Positions 1 to 7,639 of a DNA stretch of 33,522 bases are shown one piece after another. A program made the translations under genes and the position numbers. The first letter of the stretch is position 1, and the number at the start of each line of letters is the position of its first letter. Below the pieces are notes generated by a model. That model was not told where the DNA came from, searched no databases, and worked only from the letters and a program-made list of their open reading frames with translations. The stretch covers positions 1-33,522 of the forward strand of contig JAFGAV010000073.1 in NCBI GenBank assembly GCA_016933515.1, in the 5' to 3' direction. Source of the DNA: Candidatus Aminicenantota bacterium (GTDB taxonomy: Bacteria; Acidobacteriota; Aminicenantia; Aminicenantales; JAFGAV01).

Positions 1-365
1 AGGCCGTCCACGTCCTTGCGGGGATCGATGGCTTCGAGGGTTTTCCAGGGGTCGAGATGGCCGGGAAGGGGAAGCTGGACGAGGATGCCGTCGATCTCGT
101 CGTCTCCGTTCAGCTCCCGGATTCTCTCCTCAAGAGCCCGGGCGCCGATGTCGTCGGGCAGCCGGAGGACGCGGGAGGCGAAGCCGAGCTGACCGGACGT
201 GCGCTCCTTGGTCCGCACATACACCTGGGAAGCCTTGTTGTCGCCGACGAGAACGGCCGCCAGGCCGGGGACCCGTCCCGTCCTGGCTTTGTAGGCCGCC
301 GCTTTTTCCGCCACTTCAGCCTTGATCTTGTCCGCCAGGGGCTTGCCCGCCAGCCATACGCCCAT
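1..365 (-). CDS. folD: FolD, bifunctional methylenetetrahydrofolate dehydrogenase/cyclohydrolase (3' end cut by window edge)
   Basis: The enzyme interconverts 5,10-methylene-, methenyl- and 10-formyl-tetrahydrofolate in the cytosolic one-carbon pathway. About 121 N-terminal codons are present and the frame runs off the window at position 1. The translation starts MGVWLAGKPLADKIKAEV and carries the FolD motif YVRTK (Tyr and Lys of YxxxK), the DGILVQLPLP signature, and ends at KDVDG, all in the family's usual order and spacing. I chose ATG 365 because AGGAG at 372-376 lies six bases upstream; an in-frame ATG at 371 abuts the ribosome site and is less likely. It is divergent from the lipoprotein cluster on its right. 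The NADP-binding C-terminal half lies outside the window. Confidence 0.93.
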   Translation of the reverse strand, partial: MGVWLAGKPLADKIKAEVAEKAAAYKARTGRVPGLAAVLVGDNKASQVYVRTKERTSGQLGFASRVLRLPDDIGARALEERIRELNGDDEIDGILVQLPLPGHLDPWKTLEAIDPRKDVDG

Positions 366-433
366 CACCATCTCCTTTCGTCTTTCGGAAAGCCGCGGGA
401 GCCGGCCGGCCCGCTTGCCGTCGGCCCGCGGCC

Positions 434-462
434 ATTATACGCCGCTCTGGCATGAATGTTGC
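434..462 (-). promoter_or_regulatory. Candidate sigma70-type promoter for folD
   Basis: On the minus strand a perfect TATAAT (434-439) sits 17 bases from GCAACA (457-462), which matches the -35 consensus at only three positions. Transcription would start near 427, giving a leader of about 60 bases before folD. The -10 stands out in such GC-rich DNA; the weak -35 keeps confidence moderate. Confidence 0.45.
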
Positions 463-536
463 AGTTTTTTTGCCGGAGACCGGATCCTTACGCTGACAAA
501 AAAAATGTGCTACCTTTATCGGGCAAGGGGAAAATC

Positions 537-911
537 ATGAAAAGCCGCCTCGTTGTCCCCGCCCTGGCCCTGTCGCTCGCGCTCGGCGCCTCGTGCGCGG
601 GGCCGAAGCGCATGTCCCAGGTGCGATTCGGCGTCTGGGCCGCCGAGCACGACCTCTGGGAAGAAGCCGTTTTCCGCTGGGGCCGGGCCCTCGAGGCCGA
701 TCCGGACTCGCCCGCGGCCCGCAACAATCTCGCCGTGGCCTACGAAAGACTGGGCCGGCCCGAAGACGCGCGCCGGGAATACGAGCGGGCCCTGAAGATC
801 GCTCCGGACCACCCTCAGATCAAGGCCAACTTCGAACGGTTCAAGCGCGACGCGGAAGCCGACCGAGAGAAATCCGGCGAGAAAAAAGAGCCCGAGGGCA
901 AGACAAAATGA
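537..911 (+). CDS. Small TPR-repeat lipoprotein
   Basis: This 124-residue protein begins MKSRLVVPALALSLALGAS followed by Cys, a signal peptide ending in a lipobox-like site (Gly rather than Ala/Ser at -3). Roughly residues 35-105 hold two tetratricopeptide-like helical hairpins, the second with the classic pattern NNLAVAYERLGRPEDARREY and a Pro-containing end (ALKIAPDHP). The tail is highly charged. TPR lipoproteins usually act as assembly scaffolds at the periplasmic face of the outer membrane; the partner is unknown here. I chose ATG 537 because AAGGGG lies just upstream; a longer reading from 456 lacks a signal peptide at its start. Its stop overlaps the next start as ATGA, so the two are probably translationally coupled. 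Confidence 0.8.
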   Translation: MKSRLVVPALALSLALGASCAGPKRMSQVRFGVWAAEHDLWEEAVFRWGRALEADPDSPAARNNLAVAYERLGRPEDARREYERALKIAPDHPQIKANFERFKRDAEADREKSGEKKEPEGKTK

Positions 912-1597
912 AAAGCGACAGCCGCGCATCGCTTCGCGCTTCTTTGCGCGCCTCCGGCCTGGCCCTTGCAGCGGCGGCGCTTTCGGCCTGCGCCCTGAAC
1001 CCGGCCTATGTCCGCCTGCGGGTCGAAATGTCCGCGGCCGGAGCCGTCCGGGCCGACGCCTACCGCGAGATCGTGATGGCCGGATTTTGCATCGCCGAGG
1101 CTCCGGACGGCATCGACCTCGACCGCGAGCTTTCGTCGTTCCTCGAGGCGGAGTTCAAAACCCGCACCCGGACGCCCATCAGCCTCCGCCGCCTGGCGCC
1201 CGACGACGAAGCCCTCCTCGAGAAAGAGGAATTCTGGGCGGCAGCCGCCGAAGGGACAGAGGGCACCCTGTTTCTGACAGGGAAGGCCCGCTTCTCCCAG
1301 GAGCTCCGCAAGGCGTTGCTGGAAAGGGACGCCGGCCGCGGAGAAGACCCCTTCGTCGGCGACAAGGAGTGGAAAGAGCGCCGGAGCTACACCTTGGAGG
1401 CCACGGTGATGCTCATCGAGGGGGCGACGGGCCGCCCGGTGTTCGAGAAGCCCTACAAGGAAACGGCCTCGTATTCCAACCTCAGCCAGCCCGCCGCCTT
1501 CGCCCTGTTCGACATCCTGCAGCGGCTCAAGATCAAGCTTTTCAGTGACGTCCTCGGCGCGGAGCGTCTTGAGGAGCGCTATCTTCTCAACAAATAG
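908..1597 (+). CDS. Predicted lipoprotein of unknown function
   Basis: I do not recognise the family. The 229-residue product has an Arg-bearing N-terminus, a hydrophobic stretch and a lipobox-like LSAC at about residues 30-33, so it is probably a lipidated envelope protein. The rest is mixed alpha/beta with no obvious catalytic motif. The stretch ATVMLIEGATGRPVFEKPYK resembles the beta-strand core of small outer-membrane-associated lipoproteins, but this is only an impression. The start at ATG 908 overlaps the stop of the TPR gene by four bases. The open frame extends further upstream, but those codons overlap the TPR gene and are not credible. The large exported protease gene follows 13 bases later, suggesting one envelope operon. 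Confidence 0.75.
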   Translation: MKSDSRASLRASLRASGLALAAAALSACALNPAYVRLRVEMSAAGAVRADAYREIVMAGFCIAEAPDGIDLDRELSSFLEAEFKTRTRTPISLRRLAPDDEALLEKEEFWAAAAEGTEGTLFLTGKARFSQELRKALLERDAGRGEDPFVGDKEWKERRSYTLEATVMLIEGATGRPVFEKPYKETASYSNLSQPAAFALFDILQRLKIKLFSDVLGAERLEERYLLNK

Positions 1598-1610
1598 AAA
1601 GGGATCCGCC

Positions 1611-4577
1611 ATGAAGACCATCCTTTCCGCCGCGTTGGCCGTCATCCTGGCGACGGGCGCGCTGTCCGGACCCCTGGCCGGCCAGGTCATCTCTTTTCCC
1701 TATTACGGCAAGAACCGCGTCCTGTACGAGAGCTTCCGGTGGCGGCGCTACCCGACCGAGCACTTCGACATCTATTTCTACCGCGACGATCCCGTCCGGC
1801 TGAAAATCCTGGCCGGCATGTGCGAAAGCGCCTATCTCCGGGTCAGCGGCACGCTCAAGCATGAATTGAGCAAGCGCGTCCCCCTGCTCTTCTACGTCAC
1901 CTTCACCGATCTCGAGCAGTCGAACGTCTTCCGTGTCTCCGAAGGCGTGCTGGGCGTTTCCGAGCCGATCCTCTTCCGGACGGCCGTCCACGGGGACATG
2001 CCGCCCCACGAGCTCCAGGACCTGATCATCCACGAGCTCACTCACGTCTTCCAGTTCGACATGCTGTGGGGAAGCCAGGGCGGCGCGCTGACCGCCCTTC
2101 ACGTGCCGCCGCTGTGGACTTTCGAGGGCCTGAGCGAATTCGCCGTTGGAAAATGGTCCTCCTGGTCGAAGCTCATCGTCCGCGACGCGATCCTCGCCGA
2201 CCGCCTCCCCGAGATCACGGAGACGGGCGACCTCGTCACGCGCCACCCCATGCCCCGCGACCCGGCCTACGACTTCGGCCACGCCCTCTATGAGTTCCTC
2301 ACCGAGCGCTTCGGCCCCCATGCCGTGCGCGACCTGTGGGCTGTCCTCAAGAACGCCCCGATGCTTGGCAAGCGCGACCCCTTCCAGCGGGCCTTCCGTG
2401 TCAAGGCCCGGGAGTTTTCCTTCGAGTTCAAAAAGCACCTCCGGGAAACGGTCCGGCCCTTTCTCCTCCGCGAGTCGCCCGAGGATTACAGCACGCCCAT
2501 CGGGCCCGCCTTTCCCATGAATCCCTATTACTTCGCCTTCTCTCACGCCCTGTCCCCTTCGGGAGAAATCGTGGCCACGATCACCTTCAACGCCCTGGAC
2601 AACGACATGGACATCCTCTTGATCTCGGTGAAGGACGGGAAGGTCCTGAAGAACATCACCCGGGGCTACACGACGCGATACGAATATCTCAAGTATGAAA
2701 TCGACGCCTCAATGGGGCCCATGCTGGCCTGGTCGCCCGACGGCGACCGCCTGGCCTTTTTGGCCCGGGACGGGCGCCGCCACTCCCTGTTCCTCATCGA
2801 AGCCTTCACCGGACGATTGGTGCGAAAGCACCCCCTGGAGATCGACCAGCCCAACGGCCCCTCTTTCACGCCCGACGGCCGCTTTATCCTGATGAGCGGT
2901 TTCCGCGGGGGCGTTCCCGACATCTACCGCCTTGACCTCGAAAGCGGCGCGGTCGAGAACCTCACCCGGGACGAGATGTTCCAGAAAGCGGCGGCCGTCT
3001 CTCCCGACGGCCGGACGCTGGCCTTCAGCCAGCGCGTGGGAGAATACGACAAGCTGTTCCTTTGCCCGATCGAGGATTTGTCGCGGAGACGGCAGATCAC
3101 GTTCGGGCCGGGGCACACGATCTCGCCCCGCTTTTCGCCGGACGGACGAAAGATCTATTTCAGCGGCGACGCGCTTGATGCCTTCAACATCTACAGCCTC
3201 AACCTGGAAACCGGCGAGCGGCTCCGCTACACGGACGTGCGGACCGGAAATTTCTTCCCCCAACCCCTGCCCTCCGACCCGGCGACCATCGTTTTTTCCT
3301 CCTTCAACAAGAGCGCTTTCCAGCTCTTCCGCGCCGAGCCGCAAGGCGTGCCGGAAGGCGAAGCCCCCGCCGCCGCCGCCCCGCCCGGCGAGGAGGCGGG
3401 GCCTCCGGGCCGATTCGAGCCTCTTGTCTCGGTCGACATCCGCGAGGATAAGATCGAACCCTATCGCGGACTCGAAGAGCTCTATGTCTCCTCCCGCCCC
3501 CCGATCGACGCCGTCGTCTCGACCGACGGCTCGCTCTACGGGGGCTCGGCCATTGCTTTTTCCGACCTCCTGGGCGACCACCAGTTTTCCGTCGTCGCCT
3601 ATCAGGTGCGAAGCTTCCGCTCCTATGACCTGACCTATCTCAACCAGCGGCGGCGCCTGCAGTGGATGCTCAACGCCTTTCAGTTCACCTTCTTCTATTA
3701 CCCGGACTTCGCCTATGCCGACCCCTCCGTGCTGTACGCCATTTCCTACCGCGACGCCATCGCCCAGCGCCAGATGACGGGGATCCGCCTGGCGGCCTAT
3801 TACCCCCTCAATCTCTACACCCGTCTCCAGGCGTCCCTGGGTTACTACCATTTCGAAGAGGATTACTTCAATCCCTACCTCCTGCGCCGGGCGTTCGAGC
3901 GGGATTACGTTTCGTTTCTCAACGGTCAGATTCTTCAGGCGTCCTTTTCCCTTGTGGGGGAGACGACGCACTTCAAGGGCTACGGCCCGGCCCAGGGACA
4001 CACCTTCGCCCTGTCCGTCGCCCCGGCTCTCCCCGTCATCTCATCTTTTCTTCGGAACACCAACCTCGAGGCGGACGTGCGCCGCTATGTCTATTTCGGG
4101 TCGGATTTTCTCCTGGCCCTTCGCTGGACGGGTTTCGCGAGCCTGGGGCGGAACCCGACGCTCTTCTATTTCGGGGGCAACAACCAGGTCCGATCGGCCT
4201 ATTACTACAACATCGTCTGCACGGAGGGCTGGTATTTCAACGCCGAACTCCGACTGCCTCTCGTCAACGCCGCCTCGACGGTCATCGGGACGATCGGTCC
4301 CGTCCGGGGCGTCGTCCTGTTCGACGTCGCCCGGGCGAAGCTCAGGGGTTACCCGGCAAAATTTTATTCTTTCCGCGATCCCGCGGATCTCACGGAGCCG
4401 CCGGAGGCGTACGACGCCATCGGATCCTTCGGTTTCGGATTCCAGATGTTCTTTCTGGGCCTGCCCGTTCACGTGGAATTCGTCAAGCGGCTCTATTTTC
4501 CCAGCCTGGCCTCACCGCTGGGCTACAAAACTTACGGCGGATACGAGACGAAATTCTGGATCGGATTCGATTTTTAA
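1611..4577 (+). CDS. Exported gluzincin-type metalloprotease with TolB-like propeller and C-terminal barrel-like domain
   Basis: This 988-residue protein starts with a signal peptide (cleavage probably near LAGQ, residues 22-25). Residues about 40-280 form a peptidase-MA/M1-like domain: HELTH at 141-145 supplies two zinc-binding His and the general-base Glu, and EGLSE at 172-176 supplies the downstream Glu ligand. Residues about 310-570 contain repeated WD40-like/TolB beta-propeller blades with SPDG-type motifs (LAWSPDGDRLAF, PSFTPDGRFIL, AAVSPDGRTLAF, PRFSPDGRKIYF). An acidic/Pro-rich linker follows. The last ~350 residues are rich in aromatic alternating strands and end in a Phe (WIGFDF), as expected for an outer-membrane beta-barrel. 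I infer a surface or periplasmic protease anchored by its barrel. The start ATG 1611 has AAAGGGA upstream. Confidence 0.85.
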   Translation: MKTILSAALAVILATGALSGPLAGQVISFPYYGKNRVLYESFRWRRYPTEHFDIYFYRDDPVRLKILAGMCESAYLRVSGTLKHELSKRVPLLFYVTFTDLEQSNVFRVSEGVLGVSEPILFRTAVHGDMPPHELQDLIIHELTHVFQFDMLWGSQGGALTALHVPPLWTFEGLSEFAVGKWSSWSKLIVRDAILADRLPEITETGDLVTRHPMPRDPAYDFGHALYEFLTERFGPHAVRDLWAVLKNAPMLGKRDPFQRAFRVKAREFSFEFKKHLRETVRPFLLRESPEDYSTPIGPAFPMNPYYFAFSHALSPSGEIVATITFNALDNDMDILLISVKDGKVLKNITRGYTTRYEYLKYEIDASMGPMLAWSPDGDRLAFLARDGRRHSLFLIEAFTGRLVRKHPLEIDQPNGPSFTPDGRFILMSGFRGGVPDIYRLDLESGAVENLTRDEMFQKAAAVSPDGRTLAFSQRVGEYDKLFLCPIEDLSRRRQITFGPGHTISPRFSPDGRKIYFSGDALDAFNIYSLNLETGERLRYTDVRTGNFFPQPLPSDPATIVFSSFNKSAFQLFRAEPQGVPEGEAPAAAAPPGEEAGPPGRFEPLVSVDIREDKIEPYRGLEELYVSSRPPIDAVVSTDGSLYGGSAIAFSDLLGDHQFSVVAYQVRSFRSYDLTYLNQRRRLQWMLNAFQFTFFYYPDFAYADPSVLYAISYRDAIAQRQMTGIRLAAYYPLNLYTRLQASLGYYHFEEDYFNPYLLRRAFERDYVSFLNGQILQASFSLVGETTHFKGYGPAQGHTFALSVAPALPVISSFLRNTNLEADVRRYVYFGSDFLLALRWTGFASLGRNPTLFYFGGNNQVRSAYYYNIVCTEGWYFNAELRLPLVNAASTVIGTIGPVRGVVLFDVARAKLRGYPAKFYSFRDPADLTEPPEAYDAIGSFGFGFQMFFLGLPVHVEFVKRLYFPSLASPLGYKTYGGYETKFWIGFDF

Positions 4578-4605
4578 AAATCCAAAAATTATTTCTTTTG
4601 ATGTC

Positions 4606-4634
4606 TTGAAATTCGCGGAAGCGGGTGCTATAGT
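4606..4634 (+). promoter_or_regulatory. Promoter of dnaA (TTGAAA-17-TATAGT, extended -10)
   Basis: TTGAAA (4606-4611) and TATAGT (4629-4634) are separated by exactly 17 bases, and TG at 4626-4627 gives an extended -10. Transcription should start near 4641. The DnaA-box-like sites at 4690-4721 would then lie in the transcribed leader, where DnaA binding could repress its own gene. Confidence 0.8.
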
Positions 4635-4689
4635 GGCCTCGCCTTCCCGACACCCATTTTGAAAAACGCGGGAGGTTTTGGTTTTTTTG

Positions 4690-4721
4690 TTTTCCACACC
4701 TGTGGAAAAAACTGTGGAAAT
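4690..4721 (+). promoter_or_regulatory. Cluster of three DnaA-box-like sites (candidate oriC element / dnaA autoregulation)
   Basis: TTTTCCACA (4690-4698) and TGTGGAAAA (4701-4709) form a perfect 9-bp inverted pair with a CC spacer. TGTGGAAAT (4713-4721) adds a third site in the same orientation as the second. Each differs from the consensus TTATCCACA by one or two bases. The cluster ends 13 bases before the dnaA start codon. Such sites before dnaA are typical of origin regions or of dnaA self-control; the sequence alone does not separate the two. Confidence 0.72.
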
Positions 4722-4734
4722 CTGAGAAGAGGGG

Positions 4735-6066
4735 ATGGTCAAGAAAAAACCGGTGAATCCCTGGCAGAAAATTCTCCAGGCGCTTCAGAAGAAGGTCGAC
4801 GCCCAAAGCTTCGAAACCTGGTTCGAGCCGACGGTGTTCATCGGCCAGGAAAAAGACCATCTCTACATCAAGGTCCCCAACTCCTACTTCAAGGATTGGC
4901 TGTCGTTCCATTACTCCGGAATCATCGGCGAGTGCGCCCAGGCCGTCACGGGGAAAACGGTCGAGATCAAGTACATCTTCGACGACTCGCCCTTCTCCTT
5001 CATGCGTCGCTCGCCCGACGAGCGCAAAGCCCTGCACGGCGCCCTTCTCAATCCCAATCTCAATCCCAATTACACCTTCGAAAACTTCGTCGTCGGCTCC
5101 TGCAACCAGTTCGCCCAGGCCGCCTCGACGGCGGTGTCCAAAAACCCGGGGCGGGCGTACAATCCGCTCTACATCTACGGCGGCGCGGGCCTGGGCAAGA
5201 CCCACCTCATGAACGCCGTCGGCCATCAGGCGCTCAAGATCAATCCCAAGCTCAAGATCCTGTACATCACCACCGAAAAATTCATGAACGATCTCATCAA
5301 CCACCTCCAGTACGGAAAAATCCTGGACTTCCGGCAGAAATACCGCAGCGTCGACGTTCTCCTCATCGACGACATCCATGACCTTTCCGGTCGCGACCGG
5401 ACCAAGGAAGAGTTCTTTCACACCTTCAACCATCTGTACGACAATCAGAAACAGATCGTCATCTCCAGCGACTGCCCGCCCAAAGAGATCCCCAAATTGG
5501 AGGAACGATTCAGCTCCCGCTTCGAGTGGGGACTGATCACCGATCTCAAGCCCCCGGACATCGAAACGAGAATCGCCATCCTCCAGAAGAAGGCCGCTCT
5601 CGAGGATTTCTCGCTTCCCGAGGACATCGCCCTGTTCATCGCCGACAAGGTCCATTCCAACATCCGCGAGCTCGAGGGGTATCTGAGGAGAGTCATCGCT
5701 TACGCCTCCCTCAAAGGCGTCCCGATCGATCTCGACGTGGCCAAGGATGCCCTGAAAAGCCTTCTGGAGTCCGAGGCTCACCTGGTGACCGTGGAGAAAA
5801 TCCAGAAAATCATCTGCCACAAATACCAGATCAAGCCCGTTCAGTTGAAATCGAAGAACAATTCCCCAAAAGTGGCCTTTCCCCGACAGGTGGCCATGTA
5901 CCTCAGCAAAGAGCTGGGCAAGATTTCTCTTCCTGAGATCGGCAAGAAATTCGGAGGAAAACACCACACGACCGTCATTCACAGCATCCGCAAAATCGAG
6001 AGACTTCGAAACAAGGACCCGGAATTCAACAAAGAAATCAACAGCCTGATTGCGACGCTACAGTAA
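4735..6066 (+). CDS. dnaA: Chromosomal replication initiator protein DnaA
   Basis: DnaA binds origin boxes, melts oriC and recruits the helicase. The 443-residue length is normal. Domain I is at residues ~5-85 (SFETWFEP motif). The AAA+ domain III starts near NYTFENFVVG, with Walker A GGAGLGKTH at ~149-157 and Walker B LLIDD at ~209-213, followed by EEFFHTFNHLY. The C-terminal domain IV has the DnaA signature region LPEIGKKFGGKHHTTVIHSI, which reads the DnaA box. The link between domains I and III is short. ATG 4735 is preceded by GAGAAGAGGGG; an upstream in-frame GTG at 4714 is cut off by a stop codon. dnaN follows after a 112-base AT-rich spacer. Confidence 0.98.
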   Translation: MVKKKPVNPWQKILQALQKKVDAQSFETWFEPTVFIGQEKDHLYIKVPNSYFKDWLSFHYSGIIGECAQAVTGKTVEIKYIFDDSPFSFMRRSPDERKALHGALLNPNLNPNYTFENFVVGSCNQFAQAASTAVSKNPGRAYNPLYIYGGAGLGKTHLMNAVGHQALKINPKLKILYITTEKFMNDLINHLQYGKILDFRQKYRSVDVLLIDDIHDLSGRDRTKEEFFHTFNHLYDNQKQIVISSDCPPKEIPKLEERFSSRFEWGLITDLKPPDIETRIAILQKKAALEDFSLPEDIALFIADKVHSNIRELEGYLRRVIAYASLKGVPIDLDVAKDALKSLLESEAHLVTVEKIQKIICHKYQIKPVQLKSKNNSPKVAFPRQVAMYLSKELGKISLPEIGKKFGGKHHTTVIHSIRKIERLRNKDPEFNKEINSLIATLQ

Positions 6067-6104
6067 TGAGATCTGCTCTTTGGGTGCGAATTGCACAAAT
6101 TCAG

Positions 6105-6158
6105 TTGATTTCTTTATTCTTATCTAATAATCTAAGAAATAATCTTATAAAGAAAGAG
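6105..6158 (+). promoter_or_regulatory. AT-rich spacer between dnaA and dnaN (candidate unwinding element and/or dnaN promoter)
   Basis: This roughly 50-base stretch is strikingly AT-rich against GC-rich surroundings. It contains an 8-bp direct repeat AATAATCT at 6126-6133 and 6138-6145, spaced 12 bases, with a related TTATCT at 6120-6125. A TTGATT at 6105-6110 could serve as a -35, but no strong -10 lies at the right distance. In several bacteria the DNA unwinding element sits exactly between dnaA and dnaN. Unwinding element or promoter are both possible. Confidence 0.4.
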
Positions 6159-6178
6159 TTCCGAGGAAAGGTGGAAAA

Positions 6179-7291
6179 ATGCAGTTTACGGTCATGAAAG
6201 ATACGGTTTTGGAGGAGCTTCAGCTTCTTCAGGGCATTGTGGAAAAGAGAACGACCATGCCCATCCTGCAGAACATTCTTGTTCGGACCTCGGACTCCCG
6301 GGTGGAGCTGGTCGGCACGGACTTGGAGGTCGGTCTGAGAACGCATTTTGAAGCCGAAGTGACGGAGCCGGGAGGCGTCACGGTCTCAGGGAAAAAAATC
6401 TTTGAAATCGTCAAATCGCTTCGGGCCGGGGAGCCCGTTCTCTTCCGCCAGAAGGACGGACAGCAGCAGATGGTCATCAAATCCGGCGAGAGCGAGTTCA
6501 AAGTCAACTGCATTCCGCCGGATGATTATCCCCAGGTCTCGGACTCGAAGTTCTCGGCGAAGACCGTTTTTCCTCATGGCCGGTTCAAGGAGATGATCAA
6601 CCTCGTCGCCTTTGCCATCGCCCAGGAGCAGCGGTATTACCTGAACGGCGCGCTGCTGAACGTCAAGAAGGACGTTTTGGAGCTCGTCAGCACCGACGGT
6701 CACCGGCTGTCGTTCGCCGCGACGGCCGTCGACAAGCTGAAACTCGATAAGCCGATCAGCGTCATCGTCGCCAAGAAGACGCTGATCGAGCTTCTCAAAT
6801 CGGACGACGACGATCTGGATTTCGATGCCGACGACAACAATCTCTTTTTCCGCGTGAAACACAGAACGCTGATTTCCCGGATCATCGAAAGCAAGTTCCC
6901 CAATTACGAGGCCGTCATCCCCAAGGAAAACCCGCATGTCCTGACCGTGGAGAGAGAGTCCCTGACCCAGGCCATCCGAAGAGTCTCGTTGCTGTCCGCG
7001 GAGAGAAGCCGCGGCATCAAGCTGACTCTCAACAAAGAAGACAAGGGGACGTTGGAGCTTTTCTCTTCGAATCCGGAAATCGGCGAAGCCCGGGACAAAA
7101 TCGACGTGGATTACAAGGGACCGAACATCGAGGTCGGCTTCAACTCCCAGTACCTTCTGGATTTCCTCGCGGCCGTGAGTTCGGACCGGGTGGTGTTCAA
7201 ACTGAAGGACGAGAACAGCTCGGCGCTTCTTCAGCCCGATCCCGAAGGGGATGTGAAGGCGCTTTACGTCCTCATGCCGATGAAGATCTGA
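6179..7291 (+). CDS. dnaN: DNA polymerase III beta subunit (sliding clamp)
   Basis: DnaN forms the ring that tethers the replicative polymerase to DNA. The 370-residue protein has the expected three-fold clamp architecture. Recognisable parts are the N-terminal MPILQNILV region, STDGHRLSFA near residue 175 in the second domain, FPNYEAVIP near 245, and the C-terminal YVLMPMKI, which is almost invariant in the family and contributes to the partner-binding pocket. ATG 6179 has an AGGAAAGG ribosome site ending about nine bases upstream. No recF or gyrB follows; metK with its own promoter comes next. Confidence 0.98.
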   Translation: MQFTVMKDTVLEELQLLQGIVEKRTTMPILQNILVRTSDSRVELVGTDLEVGLRTHFEAEVTEPGGVTVSGKKIFEIVKSLRAGEPVLFRQKDGQQQMVIKSGESEFKVNCIPPDDYPQVSDSKFSAKTVFPHGRFKEMINLVAFAIAQEQRYYLNGALLNVKKDVLELVSTDGHRLSFAATAVDKLKLDKPISVIVAKKTLIELLKSDDDDLDFDADDNNLFFRVKHRTLISRIIESKFPNYEAVIPKENPHVLTVERESLTQAIRRVSLLSAERSRGIKLTLNKEDKGTLELFSSNPEIGEARDKIDVDYKGPNIEVGFNSQYLLDFLAAVSSDRVVFKLKDENSSALLQPDPEGDVKALYVLMPMKI

Positions 7292-7339
7292 CTGTCTTCG
7301 CCGCCTTCAAAGAGACGGCGCGTCGCCGCAAAATGCCTA

Positions 7340-7368
7340 TTGACTTTGGAGGCCGGCGACCCCATAAT
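7340..7368 (+). promoter_or_regulatory. Promoter of the metK riboswitch transcript (TTGACT-17-CATAAT)
   Basis: TTGACT (7340-7345) and CATAAT (7363-7368) are 17 bases apart, each with one mismatch to the sigma70 consensus. The predicted start near 7375 falls directly at the 5' edge of the riboswitch aptamer. Confidence 0.85.
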
Positions 7369-7374
7369 GCTTTT

Positions 7375-7500
7375 TCCTTTTATCTCCTTTTTATGGAGAT
7401 GAGGCGAGGGACTGGCCCGATGACCCTCAGCCAACCTCTTCCATACGGAAGGAAGGTGGCAAAGCCAGAGTCAGGCGCGACCTGACGACGATAAGCGAGG
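7375..7500 (+). ncRNA. SAM-I (S-box) riboswitch upstream of metK
   Basis: The core matches the S-box pattern: GAGGGACTGGCCCGATGA at 7406-7423, then CAGCCAACC, a P3 hairpin (CTTCC/GGAAG around 7438-7451), then AAGGTGGCAAAGCCAGAG. P2 is CTGGC (7412-7416) with GCCAG (7464-7468). P4 is a perfect GTCAGG/CCTGAC hairpin at 7470-7486 with loop CGCGA. P1 closes through a U-rich 5' strand with ATAAG at 7491-7495. The aptamer binds S-adenosylmethionine and should lower metK expression when SAM is plentiful. No U-tract terminator is visible between the aptamer and metK, so control may be translational. The 140-base stretch from 7500 to the metK start is otherwise non-coding. Confidence 0.87.
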
Positions 7501-7639
7501 AGGCCGCCCCGGCGCCGGCCGCGGCTCTCGATGTTTATCGGTCAGACCTCCCTCCGCCTTGCCTCCCGGAAAGGGAAAGGGGAAACCGCGGATTGAAGCG
7601 GTCGAAAAACGCAAGGGACAAGGGAAAGGAGAGACGCTC

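Noticed and set aside
57..455. Open frame on the + strand opposite folD
   Set aside because: The minus strand encodes an unmistakable FolD; the + frame has no motif and is a GC-rich shadow.
493..521. CTGACA-17-TTATCG as promoter of the TPR lipoprotein
   Set aside because: The -10 matches the consensus too poorly to support it.
2709..4001. 430-codon open frame on the - strand inside the protease gene
   Set aside because: It is antisense to a coherent signal-peptide/zinc-protease/propeller protein and has no recognisable features.
7531..7596. Short frame ([15 protein letters not shown]...) in the metK leader as a leader peptide
   Set aside because: It has no ribosome site at suitable distance and no Met-rich character; the riboswitch already explains the leader.
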